NCBI GenBank assembly: GCA_947597925.1
Contig: CANQFA010000001.1
Location: 310,001 to 374,000, forward strand
Direction of reading: 5' to 3'
DNA from: an uncultured Clostridia bacterium
GTDB lineage: Bacteria > Bacillota > Clostridia > Christensenellales > Borkfalkiaceae
DNA length: 64,000 nucleotides
The notes below the pieces were generated by a model. That model saw only the letters and a list, made by a program, of their open reading frames with translations, was not told the DNA's origin and made no database searches. The position numbers and the translations under genes are program-made. Positions 50,351-60,077 of the stretch are shown here, in pieces (positions within the stretch are counted from its first letter, which is position 1; every line of letters begins with the position of its first letter).

Positions 50351-51417
50351 AGTGCGCCGCCGTCGTGCTCTGTAACAGGAGAAATTCTCTCTCGGCCGTC
50401 GACTATGTGTCCGTGACGGATGCCCTGCTCTCGGGCGGGGTCACCCTCTCGGAGGTCGCCATCCTTCCCTACGACGACGAGACGGCGCTCACCTCCGCGC
50501 TCGTGCGCCTCGGCGATGCGGGCGGCCTCTTCGTGATCTGCAGCCGTGTGCTCTTCGAGGCGGCCCTGCAGGGGGTCTCACTCGTCGCCGGGAAAGCTCC
50601 CGAGGGCGAGCTCTTCGAGACGGAAAAGACGCTTTACGCCGTGCTGACCGCGGACATGGATGGGGTCAATGCGGTGAAGGAGCGCGTGATCCCCGCCCTC
50701 GACAGACTGCGCGGGCAGAGCTTTTTCCGCACCGTCCTCTGCACGGTGGGCGCCTCGGGTGAGGAGCTCCGCTCTGCCATGGAGCATGCGCGGGGCGCGG
50801 GAGAGGGATATTTTATCCACTGCACCGAGCGCTACGGCGCTGCCCGCCTCGAGGTGGTCTATGATCGCACGACGCCCAAATACACGGTGGACGAGGCGGT
50901 GCGCATCCTCATGGACGAGCTCGGGGAATATGTCTATGCGACGGAGGAAAAGACCATCGCCGAGCGCCTCGTGGAGGCCCTGAAGGTGCGCCGCATGACC
51001 GTCTCGACGGCCGAATCCTTCACGGGCGGGGGCGTGGGACGCGCCATTGTCCGCGTGCCCGGGGCGAGCGCCGTCTATTTCGAGGGGCTCAATACCTATC
51101 ACCCGAAGTCCAAGATGGCGCGGCTCGGCGTGACGCCCTTTACCGTGGACCACCGCGGGACGGTGTCCGATGAGACGGCCTACGAGATGGCGGCGGGGCT
51201 CATCGTAGAGGGAAACTGCGACCTCGCCATTGCCACCACGGGGGTCGCGGGGCCCGATGCCGACGAAAAGGGCAACCCTCCGGGACTGTGCTACCTCGCC
51301 GTGGGCACGCGCGAAAAGGTGGAGATCTTCCGCTATCAAATAGCGGGCGACCGCGAGACCGTCACCGAGACGGCGATCAATCTGGCCCTGTTTCTTGCAT
51401 ACAGGTCCTTAAAATGA
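50347..51417 (+). CDS. cinA: CinA family protein, divergent N-terminus and conserved C-terminal amidase domain (GTG start)
   Basis: STAESFTGGGVGRAIVRVPGAS...ATTGVAGPDADEKGNPPGLCYLAV; located between pgsA and recA. Confidence 0.85.
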   Translation: MKCAAVVLCNRRNSLSAVDYVSVTDALLSGGVTLSEVAILPYDDETALTSALVRLGDAGGLFVICSRVLFEAALQGVSLVAGKAPEGELFETEKTLYAVLTADMDGVNAVKERVIPALDRLRGQSFFRTVLCTVGASGEELRSAMEHARGAGEGYFIHCTERYGAARLEVVYDRTTPKYTVDEAVRILMDELGEYVYATEEKTIAERLVEALKVRRMTVSTAESFTGGGVGRAIVRVPGASAVYFEGLNTYHPKSKMARLGVTPFTVDHRGTVSDETAYEMAAGLIVEGNCDLAIATTGVAGPDADEKGNPPGLCYLAVGTREKVEIFRYQIAGDRETVTETAINLALFLAYRSLK

Positions 51418-51444
51418 GAAAAAACTCCAAGGAGACTACAGTAT

Positions 51445-52479
51445 ATGGAACCCAATGAAGAGAAAGTCAAGGCGCTGCAGCAGGTCCTGTCGCAGATCGA
51501 AAAGGAATACGGCAAGGGCGCCATCATGAAGCTCGGGAGTCAGGCGGGCAATACCGACATCGAGGTCATCCCCTCGGGATGCCTCGCCCTCGATCTCGCG
51601 CTTGGGATCGGGGGATTCCCCCGCGGAAGGATGATCGAGATCTACGGCCCCGAATCCTCGGGCAAGACCACGGTCGCCCTCCATGCCGTCGCCGAGGCGC
51701 AGAAGCTGGGCGGCATCGCGGCCTTTATCGATGCGGAGCATGCGCTCGACCCCGTCTATGCCAAGAAGCTGGGCGTCAACCTCGACGAACTCTATGTCTC
51801 CCAGCCCGACACGGGCGAACAGGCGCTCGATATCGTCGATGCCCTCGTGCGCTCCTCGGCGGTGGATATCATCGTCGTGGACTCCGTGGCTGCGCTCACG
51901 CCCAAGGCGGAGATCGAGGGGGATATGGGAGATTCCCATGTCGGCCTGCAGGCGCGCCTCATGTCGCAGGCGCTCAGAAAACTCACCGCCATCGTCAATA
52001 AGTCCAAGACGTGCGTCATCTTCATCAACCAGCTCCGCGAAAAGGTGGGTGTCATGTTCGGCAATCCCGAGGTGACCCCCGGCGGCAAGGCGCTCAAGTT
52101 CTATGCCTCCATCCGCATCGACGTGCGCAAGACGGAGATGCTCAAGGACACCGAGGGCCCCTCGGGCAACCGCACCCGCGCAAAGGTCGTGAAAAATAAG
52201 CTCGCGCCTCCCTTCCGTCAGGCGGAGTTTGACATCATGTACGGCGAGGGCGTGTCGCAGGAGGGGTGCGTCATAGACCTCGGTCTCCAGTTCGGCGTGA
52301 TCGTGAAGAGCGGCGCATGGTTCAGCTATAACGACAATAAAGTCGCAAACGGCAGAGAGAAGATGCGGCAGTTCCTGAAGGATAACCCCGAGCTTATGGA
52401 GGAGATGATCGCGAAGATCCGCGTGAAGGCAAAGGGCGCGCCCGTCGACGAAGTTGCGGGCAGCGAGACGGACGAATAA
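51445..52479 (+). CDS. recA: recombinase RecA
   Basis: [57 protein letters not shown]. Confidence 0.97.
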   Translation: MEPNEEKVKALQQVLSQIEKEYGKGAIMKLGSQAGNTDIEVIPSGCLALDLALGIGGFPRGRMIEIYGPESSGKTTVALHAVAEAQKLGGIAAFIDAEHALDPVYAKKLGVNLDELYVSQPDTGEQALDIVDALVRSSAVDIIVVDSVAALTPKAEIEGDMGDSHVGLQARLMSQALRKLTAIVNKSKTCVIFINQLREKVGVMFGNPEVTPGGKALKFYASIRIDVRKTEMLKDTEGPSGNRTRAKVVKNKLAPPFRQAEFDIMYGEGVSQEGCVIDLGLQFGVIVKSGAWFSYNDNKVANGREKMRQFLKDNPELMEEMIAKIRVKAKGAPVDEVAGSETDE

Positions 52480-52485
52480 CATTTC

Positions 52486-54402
52486 ATGAAATATCAATTT
52501 TTGAAAGTTGCGGCGGCGAGCCCCGCGCTTCGGGTCGCCGACCCCGCATATAACGCAAAAGAGATCATCGGGATCATAGAGGCGCAGGCGAAGAAGGGGA
52601 CGGAGCTCCTCGTCTTTCCCGAACTCTGCCTCTCGGGCTATACCTGCGGCGACCTCTTCCTGCAGGAGACGCTCCTCACCGGGTGCCTCACTGCGCTCAA
52701 GGAAGTCGTCGCCCGCACAAAGGGGCATACCATGCTCGTGTTTGTGGGCCTGCCCGTCTCCTGTCACGGCAAGCTCTACAACTGTGCCGCGGGGATCTCC
52801 GGCGGCAAGATCCTGGGGCTCGTGCCCAAGAGCTATCTTCCGAATTACAACGAATTTTACGAGGCGCGGTATTTCTCGCCCGCACCCGAGGGGGTCTCGC
52901 GGATCTCCCTCGGCGGGGGGGAAGAGGGCGACGCGGTCTTTTCCGCCGAGCTCGTCTTCCGCGATGAAGATCATCCCGAGATTGCCGTAGGCTGCGAGAT
53001 CTGCGAGGACCTCTGGGCGCCCGAGTCGCCCTCCGTGAAGCTCGCGAAGAGCGGCGCGGCCGTCATCGTCAACCTCTCTGCCTCCAACGAGACGGTGGGG
53101 AAGAGAGAATATCGCCACAAGCTCCTCGCCGCGCAGTCGGGAAAAAATCTCTGCGCCTACGTCTATGCCGACGCGGGCACGGGGGAGTCCACCTCGGACA
53201 TGGTATTCGCCGGCAACAACATGATCTATGAAAACGGCACCTGTCTCGCCGAGAGCCTGCCCTTCTCGGGGGAGATCTGCGAGGCGGAGGTGGACGTCGG
53301 CTTCCTCGCGAGCGAGCGCAGAAAGCTCACCACCTTCCGCACCGACCCTGAGCACGGCGATCGGTTGGATGCGTCCTTCGTCACGGAGGGGGACCTGACG
53401 CTCCGCAAAGTCGACCCGCTCCCCTTCGTCCCGCATGACAGGAGCATCCTCTCCGAGCGCGCCGCCCTCATCCTCGACCTGCAGGCGCATGCACTCGCAC
53501 GGCGCATCTCTCAAATTCAAGCAAAGACGGCGGTCATCGGCGTCTCGGGCGGACTCGACAGTACACTTGCCCTCCTCGTCGCCTGCCGTGCCTTCGATCT
53601 CCTCAAAAAGGACAGGCGGAGCATTTTGGCCTATACCATGCCCGGGTTTGGCACGTCGAAAAAGACCAAGCGCAGCGCAGACGACCTCATGGAGGTGCTC
53701 GGCGTCTCGGCCTCTGCCGTCCCCATTTCCGAGACCGTCCTCTCCCACTTCGGGGACATCGGCCACGATCCCGCCGTGCACGACGCGACCTATGAAAACG
53801 CGCAGGCGCGCTATCGCACCATGATTTTGATGGACGTTGCGAACAAGACGGGCGGGCTTGTCATCGGCACGGGCGACCTCTCCGAGCTTGCCCTCGGCTG
53901 GTGCACCTACAATGGCGACCACATGTCCATGTACGCCGTCAATTCCTCCGTCCCCAAGACGCTCGTGAAGTACCTCGTCCGCGCGGAGGCAAACCGTCTC
54001 GGCGGCAGGGTGCGGGCCGTCCTCGAAGAGGTCCTCGGTACCGAGATCTCGCCCGAGCTCCTCCCGCCCGACGAGAGGGGAAATATCTCTCAGAAGACGG
54101 AGGACCTCATCGGACCCTATGAGCTCACCGACTTCTATCTCTGGCACTTCCTGAGGAGGGGGGACGGCCCCGCCAAGACGCTCTACCTCGCCGAGCGTGC
54201 CTTTGCAGGCAGGTACGACCGCGCCACCCTGAAAAAGTGGCTCGTGAGCTTCTACAGGAGATTTTTCTCCCAGCAGTTCAAGCGCAACTGCGTGCCCGAC
54301 GGCGTGAAGGTGGGCTCCGTCTCCCTCTCGCCGCGCGCGGATCTCCGCATGCCCTCCGATGCCTCCGCGGCCCTCTGGCTCGAAGAGGCGAAAAACTTAT
54401 AA
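52486..54402 (+). CDS. nadE: glutamine-dependent NAD+ synthetase
   Basis: N-terminal nitrilase domain (FPELCLSGYTCGDLF) plus GVSGGLDSTLALLV synthetase domain. Confidence 0.94.
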   Translation: MKYQFLKVAAASPALRVADPAYNAKEIIGIIEAQAKKGTELLVFPELCLSGYTCGDLFLQETLLTGCLTALKEVVARTKGHTMLVFVGLPVSCHGKLYNCAAGISGGKILGLVPKSYLPNYNEFYEARYFSPAPEGVSRISLGGGEEGDAVFSAELVFRDEDHPEIAVGCEICEDLWAPESPSVKLAKSGAAVIVNLSASNETVGKREYRHKLLAAQSGKNLCAYVYADAGTGESTSDMVFAGNNMIYENGTCLAESLPFSGEICEAEVDVGFLASERRKLTTFRTDPEHGDRLDASFVTEGDLTLRKVDPLPFVPHDRSILSERAALILDLQAHALARRISQIQAKTAVIGVSGGLDSTLALLVACRAFDLLKKDRRSILAYTMPGFGTSKKTKRSADDLMEVLGVSASAVPISETVLSHFGDIGHDPAVHDATYENAQARYRTMILMDVANKTGGLVIGTGDLSELALGWCTYNGDHMSMYAVNSSVPKTLVKYLVRAEANRLGGRVRAVLEEVLGTEISPELLPPDERGNISQKTEDLIGPYELTDFYLWHFLRRGDGPAKTLYLAERAFAGRYDRATLKKWLVSFYRRFFSQQFKRNCVPDGVKVGSVSLSPRADLRMPSDASAALWLEEAKNL

Positions 54403-54414
54403 TACGTCCCATGC

Positions 54415-54447
54415 AAAAGCCGCCCGAGTTTCTTCGGGCGGCTTTTT
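54415..54447 (+). terminator. intrinsic terminator after nadE
   Basis: AGCCGCCCGA gtttct TCGGGCGGCT TTTT with A-tract upstream (probably bidirectional). Confidence 0.9.
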
Positions 54448-54467
54448 CATGGAGATAAAATGGCATT

Positions 54468-55076
54468 TTAGTTTTTGGGGTCGGGCGGCTGTCCCACATG
54501 GGCCTTCCATTTGCATTCGGAGAGGTCGAATTCCGAGAACTTCGCGGCGAAGGAGGAATCCTCGGGTGAGCAGGCATAGACCCCGAAGGCGATGCGGCCT
54601 GCGGCCTTTTTCAGGTGGCAGATGCGCATCTGGTGAAAGGCAATGCCGTCAAAGGAGCACTCCACGCAGAAGTCGTCTTCGCGGCGGCTGAGGCGGTACC
54701 AAATCTCGCGGATGGAGGCGTCGATCTCCGCCGTCGCCCAGTCGGAATATCCGTCGTTCGTGACCACGCTGCCGAGGTGGCCGAACTTCTCGGTCTCGTA
54801 CTCCACGGCGGCCTTCAGCCAGTTTTTCCCGTCGAGATAGACGGCGACGCCGCATTGGTCGAAGCGATGCCCGCTCGCGCGGAAATCCGCCTTTACGGTG
54901 AAGCTGAAAAATTTTTCCTCCGTCTCCATGAGGAGGAGGGGCGCATTGTCGTTGCAGAAGTGGTAGTAGGTATTTTGCCACAGGTCGGTGTGCGGCTCGG
55001 TGACGATCTCGAGCACCCCGTCCGCAATCGAATGCTTTTTGGGCTCGCGCGTCCATTTGAAGAGGGTCAGGTCCAT
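54468..55076 (-). CDS. DUF1349 family protein (concanavalin-like)
   Basis: MDLTLFKWTREPKKHSIADGVLEIVTEPHTDLWQNTYY...YLDGKNWLKAAVEYE...SRREDDFCVECSFDG. Confidence 0.8.
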   Translation of the reverse strand: MDLTLFKWTREPKKHSIADGVLEIVTEPHTDLWQNTYYHFCNDNAPLLLMETEEKFFSFTVKADFRASGHRFDQCGVAVYLDGKNWLKAAVEYETEKFGHLGSVVTNDGYSDWATAEIDASIREIWYRLSRREDDFCVECSFDGIAFHQMRICHLKKAAGRIAFGVYACSPEDSSFAAKFSEFDLSECKWKAHVGQPPDPKN

Positions 55077-55176
55077 AGTGGGGCTCCTTTTGGAAACTTT
55101 CCCCACTATCATACCACACTTTCGCCCGACTTGCAACAAAATCTTCGCGCCCCGAGAAAAAAGTGCGGGAAAATGC

Positions 55177-55205
55177 TTGACAGGCAATACTATGCAATGT
55201 ATAAT
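55177..55205 (+). promoter_or_regulatory. promoter TTGACA-17-TATAAT for padR
   Basis: -35 55177-55182, -10 55200-55205. Confidence 0.8.
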
Positions 55206-55225
55206 ATTATGCGAAGGAGGGCATT

Positions 55226-55537
55226 ATGGACATTCAGATGAAAAAGGGACTATTGGATGTCTGCGTGCTGGCGCTTCTCGCGAAGGGGGACTCCTACGGC
55301 TATCAGCTCGCTGCAAGCCTCGGCGAGGTGGTGGAGGTCTCCGAGTCCACGCTCTACCCCATCCTCAAGCGGCTCGAAAACGCCGGCCAGCTCTCCACCT
55401 ATTCGTGGGAATTCGGCGGGCGGCTCAGGCGGTATTATCGCATCACGCAGGCGGGGCGGAAGCGCCTCGCGCAGTTCGACGACGATTGGAAGGAGCTCGA
55501 AAAACTCCATGCCTTCATCAAAGGGGGGAAAGTATGA
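55226..55537 (+). CDS. PadR family transcriptional regulator
   Basis: LLDVCVLALLAKGDSYGYQLAASL...ESTLYPILKRLENAGQLSTY...RRYYRITQAGRKRL. Confidence 0.93.
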   Translation: MDIQMKKGLLDVCVLALLAKGDSYGYQLAASLGEVVEVSESTLYPILKRLENAGQLSTYSWEFGGRLRRYYRITQAGRKRLAQFDDDWKELEKLHAFIKGGKV

Positions 55538-57021
55538 CGAAGAGAAAGTATCTGAAGAAGCTTAAGGCGGCGCTGAAGGGGGTGCCGAAGCGCGAGCGCG
55601 AGGAGCTCGTCGCCTACTATGCGGAACTCATCGACGAATCGTATGCCCACGGCAAGACGGAGGAGGAGATCTTTTCCAAGCTCGACCCGCCCGAAGCCGC
55701 CGCGGAGAACTATCTTCGCGAGCGCCCGACGCTCAGAGAGGAGGAAGAAGGGGGGCATGTCCGAAACGCGGCGTTCGATTCCGAAAAATTCGTGCTGCGG
55801 ATCCTTGCCGTGTTCGCGTCGTTCAACCTTGCCGTGCTTGCCCTCGCGTCTGCGGCAGCGGGGTACTTCCTCGCCACCGAGGGCGTCTTTGACTTCTTCT
55901 TCTCCTTCGGACTCCTCGTCTCGGGGCACGCGGCGATCTTTTTCGCGCAGTGGGGGATGGCCTTCGTCCTGTTCGCGCTCGCGATGCTCCTCGTGATGCT
56001 GACGGTCTTTCTCGTCAAGGCGCTCGTAGGCATGTGGCGAGCCGTCTGCGGCCGTCCTTTCGACATAAAATTTATGAAGAAGGGCACGCGGTGCACCCTC
56101 ATCACGTCGTGTGCGATGCTGCTCGGCGGCGCGCTCCTCTTCGTGTCGGCCTTCGGTGCGCTCGGGTTCGACTACAAAAATCTCGCCGTGACGGGGGACA
56201 TCATCGACCATGAGCAGGAGATCTCCTTCTCCGATGCGCTCACCCTGGAGGCGGACGGTCTGGATATCACGGTCAAGCGGTCGGAGGACGAGACGTGCAA
56301 GCTCCTCTACCGCGATTTCCCCGAGAAGCCCATCACGTTTGCCTATGCGGACGGGAAGGTCACGCTCAACTATCCGGAGAATGCCATCGGCCTTATGGAT
56401 GACATCGGGGTCCTGTGGCGGCACGGGCTGCTCATCGAAGTTTTGGGGGGCAGCACGCGGGATGCAGTGCTCTTGCTCCCCGCTTCCTTCTCCGGCGCCC
56501 TCACCGTGAAAATGGACGACGGCGACGTATCCATCGCAGACATGGTATACACCGATCTCGTCATATCTGTCCAATTCGGGACCATTTCCCTCGAAAATAT
56601 CACGGCCGATACAGTGAGCGCGGAGACGGAGTATGGCGACATAATACCGGAAAATGTCGAGGCCGACACGGTGAACGCGGAGACGTGGTACGGCGACATC
56701 AGGCTGCATGACGTCAAGGCCGAGAGCGTCCGCACAAAGACGGGCAGCGGCGACATCGCGCTACAGAATGTCACGTGCACGCACGCGACCGTAAGCACGA
56801 GGAGCGGCGCCGCTACACTGGAAAATCTCAGCGCCGATGACATCTCCCTGCGCGCGGACAGCGGGTCTGTTACGGGGACGATCTCGGGCAGTGAGGAGGA
56901 GTACACCATCACGGCCTCGGTCGGCACGGGCAGCTGCAATCTGCATGACCGCACGGGCGGCTCCAAAAAGCTCGAGGTGCAAGTCTCCGCCGGAAGCGTG
57001 CGCGTGGAGTTTACGGGATAG
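55534..57021 (+). CDS. DUF1700-DUF4097 fused membrane protein
   Basis: MTKRKYLKKLKAALKGVPKREREELVAYYAELIDE (DUF1700) followed by TMs and repetitive adhesin-like DUF4097 strands; overlaps padR stop. Confidence 0.85.
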   Translation: MTKRKYLKKLKAALKGVPKREREELVAYYAELIDESYAHGKTEEEIFSKLDPPEAAAENYLRERPTLREEEEGGHVRNAAFDSEKFVLRILAVFASFNLAVLALASAAAGYFLATEGVFDFFFSFGLLVSGHAAIFFAQWGMAFVLFALAMLLVMLTVFLVKALVGMWRAVCGRPFDIKFMKKGTRCTLITSCAMLLGGALLFVSAFGALGFDYKNLAVTGDIIDHEQEISFSDALTLEADGLDITVKRSEDETCKLLYRDFPEKPITFAYADGKVTLNYPENAIGLMDDIGVLWRHGLLIEVLGGSTRDAVLLLPASFSGALTVKMDDGDVSIADMVYTDLVISVQFGTISLENITADTVSAETEYGDIIPENVEADTVNAETWYGDIRLHDVKAESVRTKTGSGDIALQNVTCTHATVSTRSGAATLENLSADDISLRADSGSVTGTISGSEEEYTITASVGTGSCNLHDRTGGSKKLEVQVSAGSVRVEFTG

Positions 57022-57077
57022 CCTCCGCAAGGGGGCTCTCCTCATGCGGAGAAAATTTTTCACAGAAAAAGATTGTA

Positions 57078-57093
57078 GTTAGCAATGGCGAAC
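57078..57093. promoter_or_regulatory. feo palindrome 1: GTTAGC AATG GCGAAC
   Basis: one-mismatch copy of palindromes 2/3. Confidence 0.6.
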
Positions 57094-57120
57094 TTTTTTC
57101 GAAAATTTTTCTCCAAACGG

Positions 57121-57149
57121 TTGACAGGGGGGATGTGACGTGATAAAAT
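57121..57149 (+). promoter_or_regulatory. promoter TTGACA-17-TAAAAT (extended TGa) for feo operon
   Basis: -35 57121-57126, -10 57144-57149. Confidence 0.8.
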
Positions 57150-57156
57150 GATTACA

Positions 57157-57172
57157 GTTCGCAATGGCGAAC
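57157..57172. promoter_or_regulatory. feo palindrome 2: GTTCGC AATG GCGAAC, at predicted +1
   Basis: perfect 6 bp inverted repeat. Confidence 0.7.
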
Positions 57173-57176
57173 CAAC

Positions 57177-57201
57177 CTTCCGCAGGGAGCGGAAGTTTTT
57201 T
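57177..57201 (+). terminator. leader terminator/attenuator in feo 5' UTR
   Basis: CTTCCGC aggga GCGGAAG TTTTTT. Confidence 0.75.
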
Positions 57202-57211
57202 CGGGAGATGA

Positions 57212-57227
57212 GTTCGCCAATGCGAAC
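57212..57227. promoter_or_regulatory. feo palindrome 3: GTTCGC CAAT GCGAAC, just upstream of SD
   Basis: perfect 6 bp inverted repeat. Confidence 0.65.
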
Positions 57228-57244
57228 CAAAGGAGATCGTGACT

Positions 57245-57457
57245 ATGCCGCTTTTACTCGCACCCATCGGTCGGGAGGTCCGCATCGTGAAGATCGTGGC
57301 GGACGACAAGACCAAAAAGCACCTCTTGAACCTCGGCGTCCTTGTAGACGGGACCATCACCGTGCTCTCTTCGAGCGGGGGGAGTGCCGTCTGCCGCGTG
57401 AAGGACGGGCGGCTCGCGCTGGACCGCAACATCGCCGCGAGGATCTATGTGGCCTGA
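57245..57457 (+). CDS. feoA: FeoA domain protein (first)
   Basis: KKHLLNLGVLVDGTITVLSSSGGSAVCRVKDGRLALDRNIAARIYV. Confidence 0.85.
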   Translation: MPLLLAPIGREVRIVKIVADDKTKKHLLNLGVLVDGTITVLSSSGGSAVCRVKDGRLALDRNIAARIYVA

Positions 57458-57495
57458 ACTCGCAAAATCGATCTCGAATGGAGGCATTTGAATCT

Positions 57496-57729
57496 ATGAC
57501 AAAACTGCTCAGTGAATTTTCCGTCGGCGAAAGGGGCATCGTGAAGCTCGTTTCGGGCGAAGGAAAGCTCCGCAGGAGGCTCTTCGACATGGGCGTGACG
57601 CCCGGTGCCGAAGTGCTCCTCCGAAAGAAGGCACCCCTCGGCGACCCCATCGAGGTCACCATCCGCGGGTATGAGCTCACCCTCAGAAAGACGGAGGCGG
57701 AGCTCGTGACCATGGAGGTGAAGAGATGA
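57496..57729 (+). CDS. feoA: FeoA domain protein (second)
   Basis: LRRRLFDMGVTPGAEVLLRKKAPLGDPIEVTIRGYELTLRKTEA. Confidence 0.92.
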   Translation: MTKLLSEFSVGERGIVKLVSGEGKLRRRLFDMGVTPGAEVLLRKKAPLGDPIEVTIRGYELTLRKTEAELVTMEVKR

Positions 57730-60077
57730 TGAAGTTCGCCTTGGCGGGCAATCCCAACTGCGGGAAGACGACCCTCTTTAACCTCCTCACAGGCTCCACC
57801 GCCTATGTCGGCAACTGGCCCGGGGTCACGGTAGACAAGCGGGAGGGGACCTACAAGCGCGGGGAAGAGCCCGTGAAGATCGTGGACCTCCCCGGCATCT
57901 ATTCGCTCTCGCCCTATACCCCCGAAGAGGTCATCTCGCGCAACTTTATCCTCGATGAGAGGCCCGACTGCGTCATCAACATCGTGGACGCGACCAATCT
58001 CGAGCGCAACCTCTACCTCACCACCCAGCTCATGGAGATCGATGTGCCCATCATCATCGCCCTCAACATGATGGATGCGGTGGAGAAGAGCGGGGACACG
58101 ATCAATGCCAAGGAGCTCGAAGGAAAGATCGGCCTGCCCGTCGTCGCCATCTCGGCGCTGAAGGGGACGGGGATCCGAGAGCTCATGGACCGCGCCGTCT
58201 CGGTGGCAAAGTCGCCGCGTGCGGGCGTCACCGTACTGCATGATTCTCCGCTCGCGCACCTCGTCCGCGATGTCACCATCGCCCTCAAGGGTGCCAAGGT
58301 AGAGGCGCCCCTCTTCCACGCCGTAAAGCTCGCCGAGATGGACGAGATAGAAGTGAAGATGCACCCCGAGCTCGTGGGCATGGTCGACGAATTTAAGGCG
58401 ACCTTCGAAGATGATACCTTCGGCGACGACCTCGAGGCGGTCGTGGCGGATGCGCGCTACAAGTACATCGCTGCGAACTATTCGGCGGTATATAAGAAGA
58501 AGAGCGAGGGCGAAGGACTCTCCCGCTCGGACAGGGCGGACAAGGTGCTGACGCACAGAGTGTGGGGGATCCCCATCTTCCTCGTCATCCTCTTTGCCAT
58601 CTTCCACCTCACCTTCTCGGAGGACTTCCTCTTCTTGAGTGCCATCTCGGGCGGCCTTCCCACCCTTGCCGACCTCGGCTTCGATACGGCCAATCCCGGT
58701 GTCGCCCTCCTCGCCTGCTTCTACGACGGGGCGGTCTTCTCCCCGGGCGTGATGCTCACCAACCTCTTCGGCTGGATGCTCAACTGGGTGTCCGTGCTCA
58801 TCGACCTCATCTGCGGCGGGGCGCCGCTCTGGGTCGGGAGTTTCCTGAATGATGGGGTTTGGGGCGGTCTCTCCGCCGTGCTCGGCTTCCTGCCGCAGAT
58901 CCTCGTCCTCTTCCTCTTCTTCTCCATTCTGGAGGACTCGGGCTACATGGCGCGCGTCGCCTTTATCCTCGACCGCATCTTCCGCAAGTTCGGGCTCTCG
59001 GGCAGGGCATTTATGCCCATGATCATGGGATTCGGCTGCAGCCTTCCCGCCATGATCAATACCCGCACCCTCGCCGACGAAAAGGAGCGCACGGCGACCA
59101 TCCGTGTCATCCCCATGTTCTCGTGCGGGGCGAAGCTGCCCATCCTCACCGCCATCGCGGGGGGCATTGTGCAGGTCTTCGGCGTGGGCAATGCCGACCT
59201 CATCACCTACGGCATGTACCTCATCGGCATCGTGACGGCCATCGTCTGCGTCCTCGTGATGCGCAATACGACGATGCGCGGCGAGACGCCTCCCTTCATC
59301 ATGGAGCTTCCCGCCTATCACCTGCCCCTCTTCAAGGGCCTCATGATCCACCTGTGGGACAAGACGAAGCACTTCGTGAAGAAGGCCTTTACCATCATCT
59401 TTGCCTCCACGATCGTCATCTGGTTCCTCTCCAACTTCTCGTGGAATTGGCAGTTCCTGCCCGAAGAGATCGAGTATGAGGGGGAGGTCATCCTCGCCAA
59501 CCTTCATGCCGACAGGAGCATTTTGGGCTCCATAGGGATGCTCATCCAGCCCCTCTTCACGCCGCTCGGCTTCGGCTCCCAGCTGCAGGCCTTCGGTTGG
59601 GTCTTCGCCGTCGCCGCGCTCACGGGACTTGTCGCCAAGGAAAATGTCATCGCGACCTTCGGCACCCTCGCGGCCTGCGTGGCGGGCGCCTTCATCTCCA
59701 CCGAGGAGGGCGTCGTCGAGGCCGTGACGATGATCGAGGCGACGGGCATCACCATTCCCGCACTCATCTCCTTCATTGCCTTCAATATGACGACGATCCC
59801 CTGCTTTGCGGCCTGCGCCACGGCGAGGGCGGAGCTCCCCGAGGGCAAATTTAAGTGGACCCTCCTCTTCTGGGTCGCGACGAGCTACCTCGTGGGGACG
59901 GCCATCTACCTCATCGGCAGTTGGTGGTGGACGCTCTTCCCCATCCTCGCAGTCGTTGCGGCGGCCGTAGTCGGGATCATCTTCTGGAATAAGAAGCACC
60001 CCATCGAAAAGGAAGGCACCATGTCCGAGGAAGAGACTCTCAAAGAGGCCGCAGCGGCGGACGGAGGCAGCGTATGA
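57726..60077 (+). CDS. feoB: ferrous iron transport protein B
   Basis: ALAGNPNCGKTTLFNLLTGSTAYVGNWPGVTVDKREG; NERN-like DxxN; Gate and C-terminal TM motifs. Confidence 0.96.
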   Translation: MMKFALAGNPNCGKTTLFNLLTGSTAYVGNWPGVTVDKREGTYKRGEEPVKIVDLPGIYSLSPYTPEEVISRNFILDERPDCVINIVDATNLERNLYLTTQLMEIDVPIIIALNMMDAVEKSGDTINAKELEGKIGLPVVAISALKGTGIRELMDRAVSVAKSPRAGVTVLHDSPLAHLVRDVTIALKGAKVEAPLFHAVKLAEMDEIEVKMHPELVGMVDEFKATFEDDTFGDDLEAVVADARYKYIAANYSAVYKKKSEGEGLSRSDRADKVLTHRVWGIPIFLVILFAIFHLTFSEDFLFLSAISGGLPTLADLGFDTANPGVALLACFYDGAVFSPGVMLTNLFGWMLNWVSVLIDLICGGAPLWVGSFLNDGVWGGLSAVLGFLPQILVLFLFFSILEDSGYMARVAFILDRIFRKFGLSGRAFMPMIMGFGCSLPAMINTRTLADEKERTATIRVIPMFSCGAKLPILTAIAGGIVQVFGVGNADLITYGMYLIGIVTAIVCVLVMRNTTMRGETPPFIMELPAYHLPLFKGLMIHLWDKTKHFVKKAFTIIFASTIVIWFLSNFSWNWQFLPEEIEYEGEVILANLHADRSILGSIGMLIQPLFTPLGFGSQLQAFGWVFAVAALTGLVAKENVIATFGTLAACVAGAFISTEEGVVEAVTMIEATGITIPALISFIAFNMTTIPCFAACATARAELPEGKFKWTLLFWVATSYLVGTAIYLIGSWWWTLFPILAVVAAAVVGIIFWNKKHPIEKEGTMSEEETLKEAAAADGGSV

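Noticed and set aside
52910-52921. G7 run in nadE as a phase-variable tract
   Set aside because: Short, encodes conserved Gly residues in a housekeeping gene; no support for switching.
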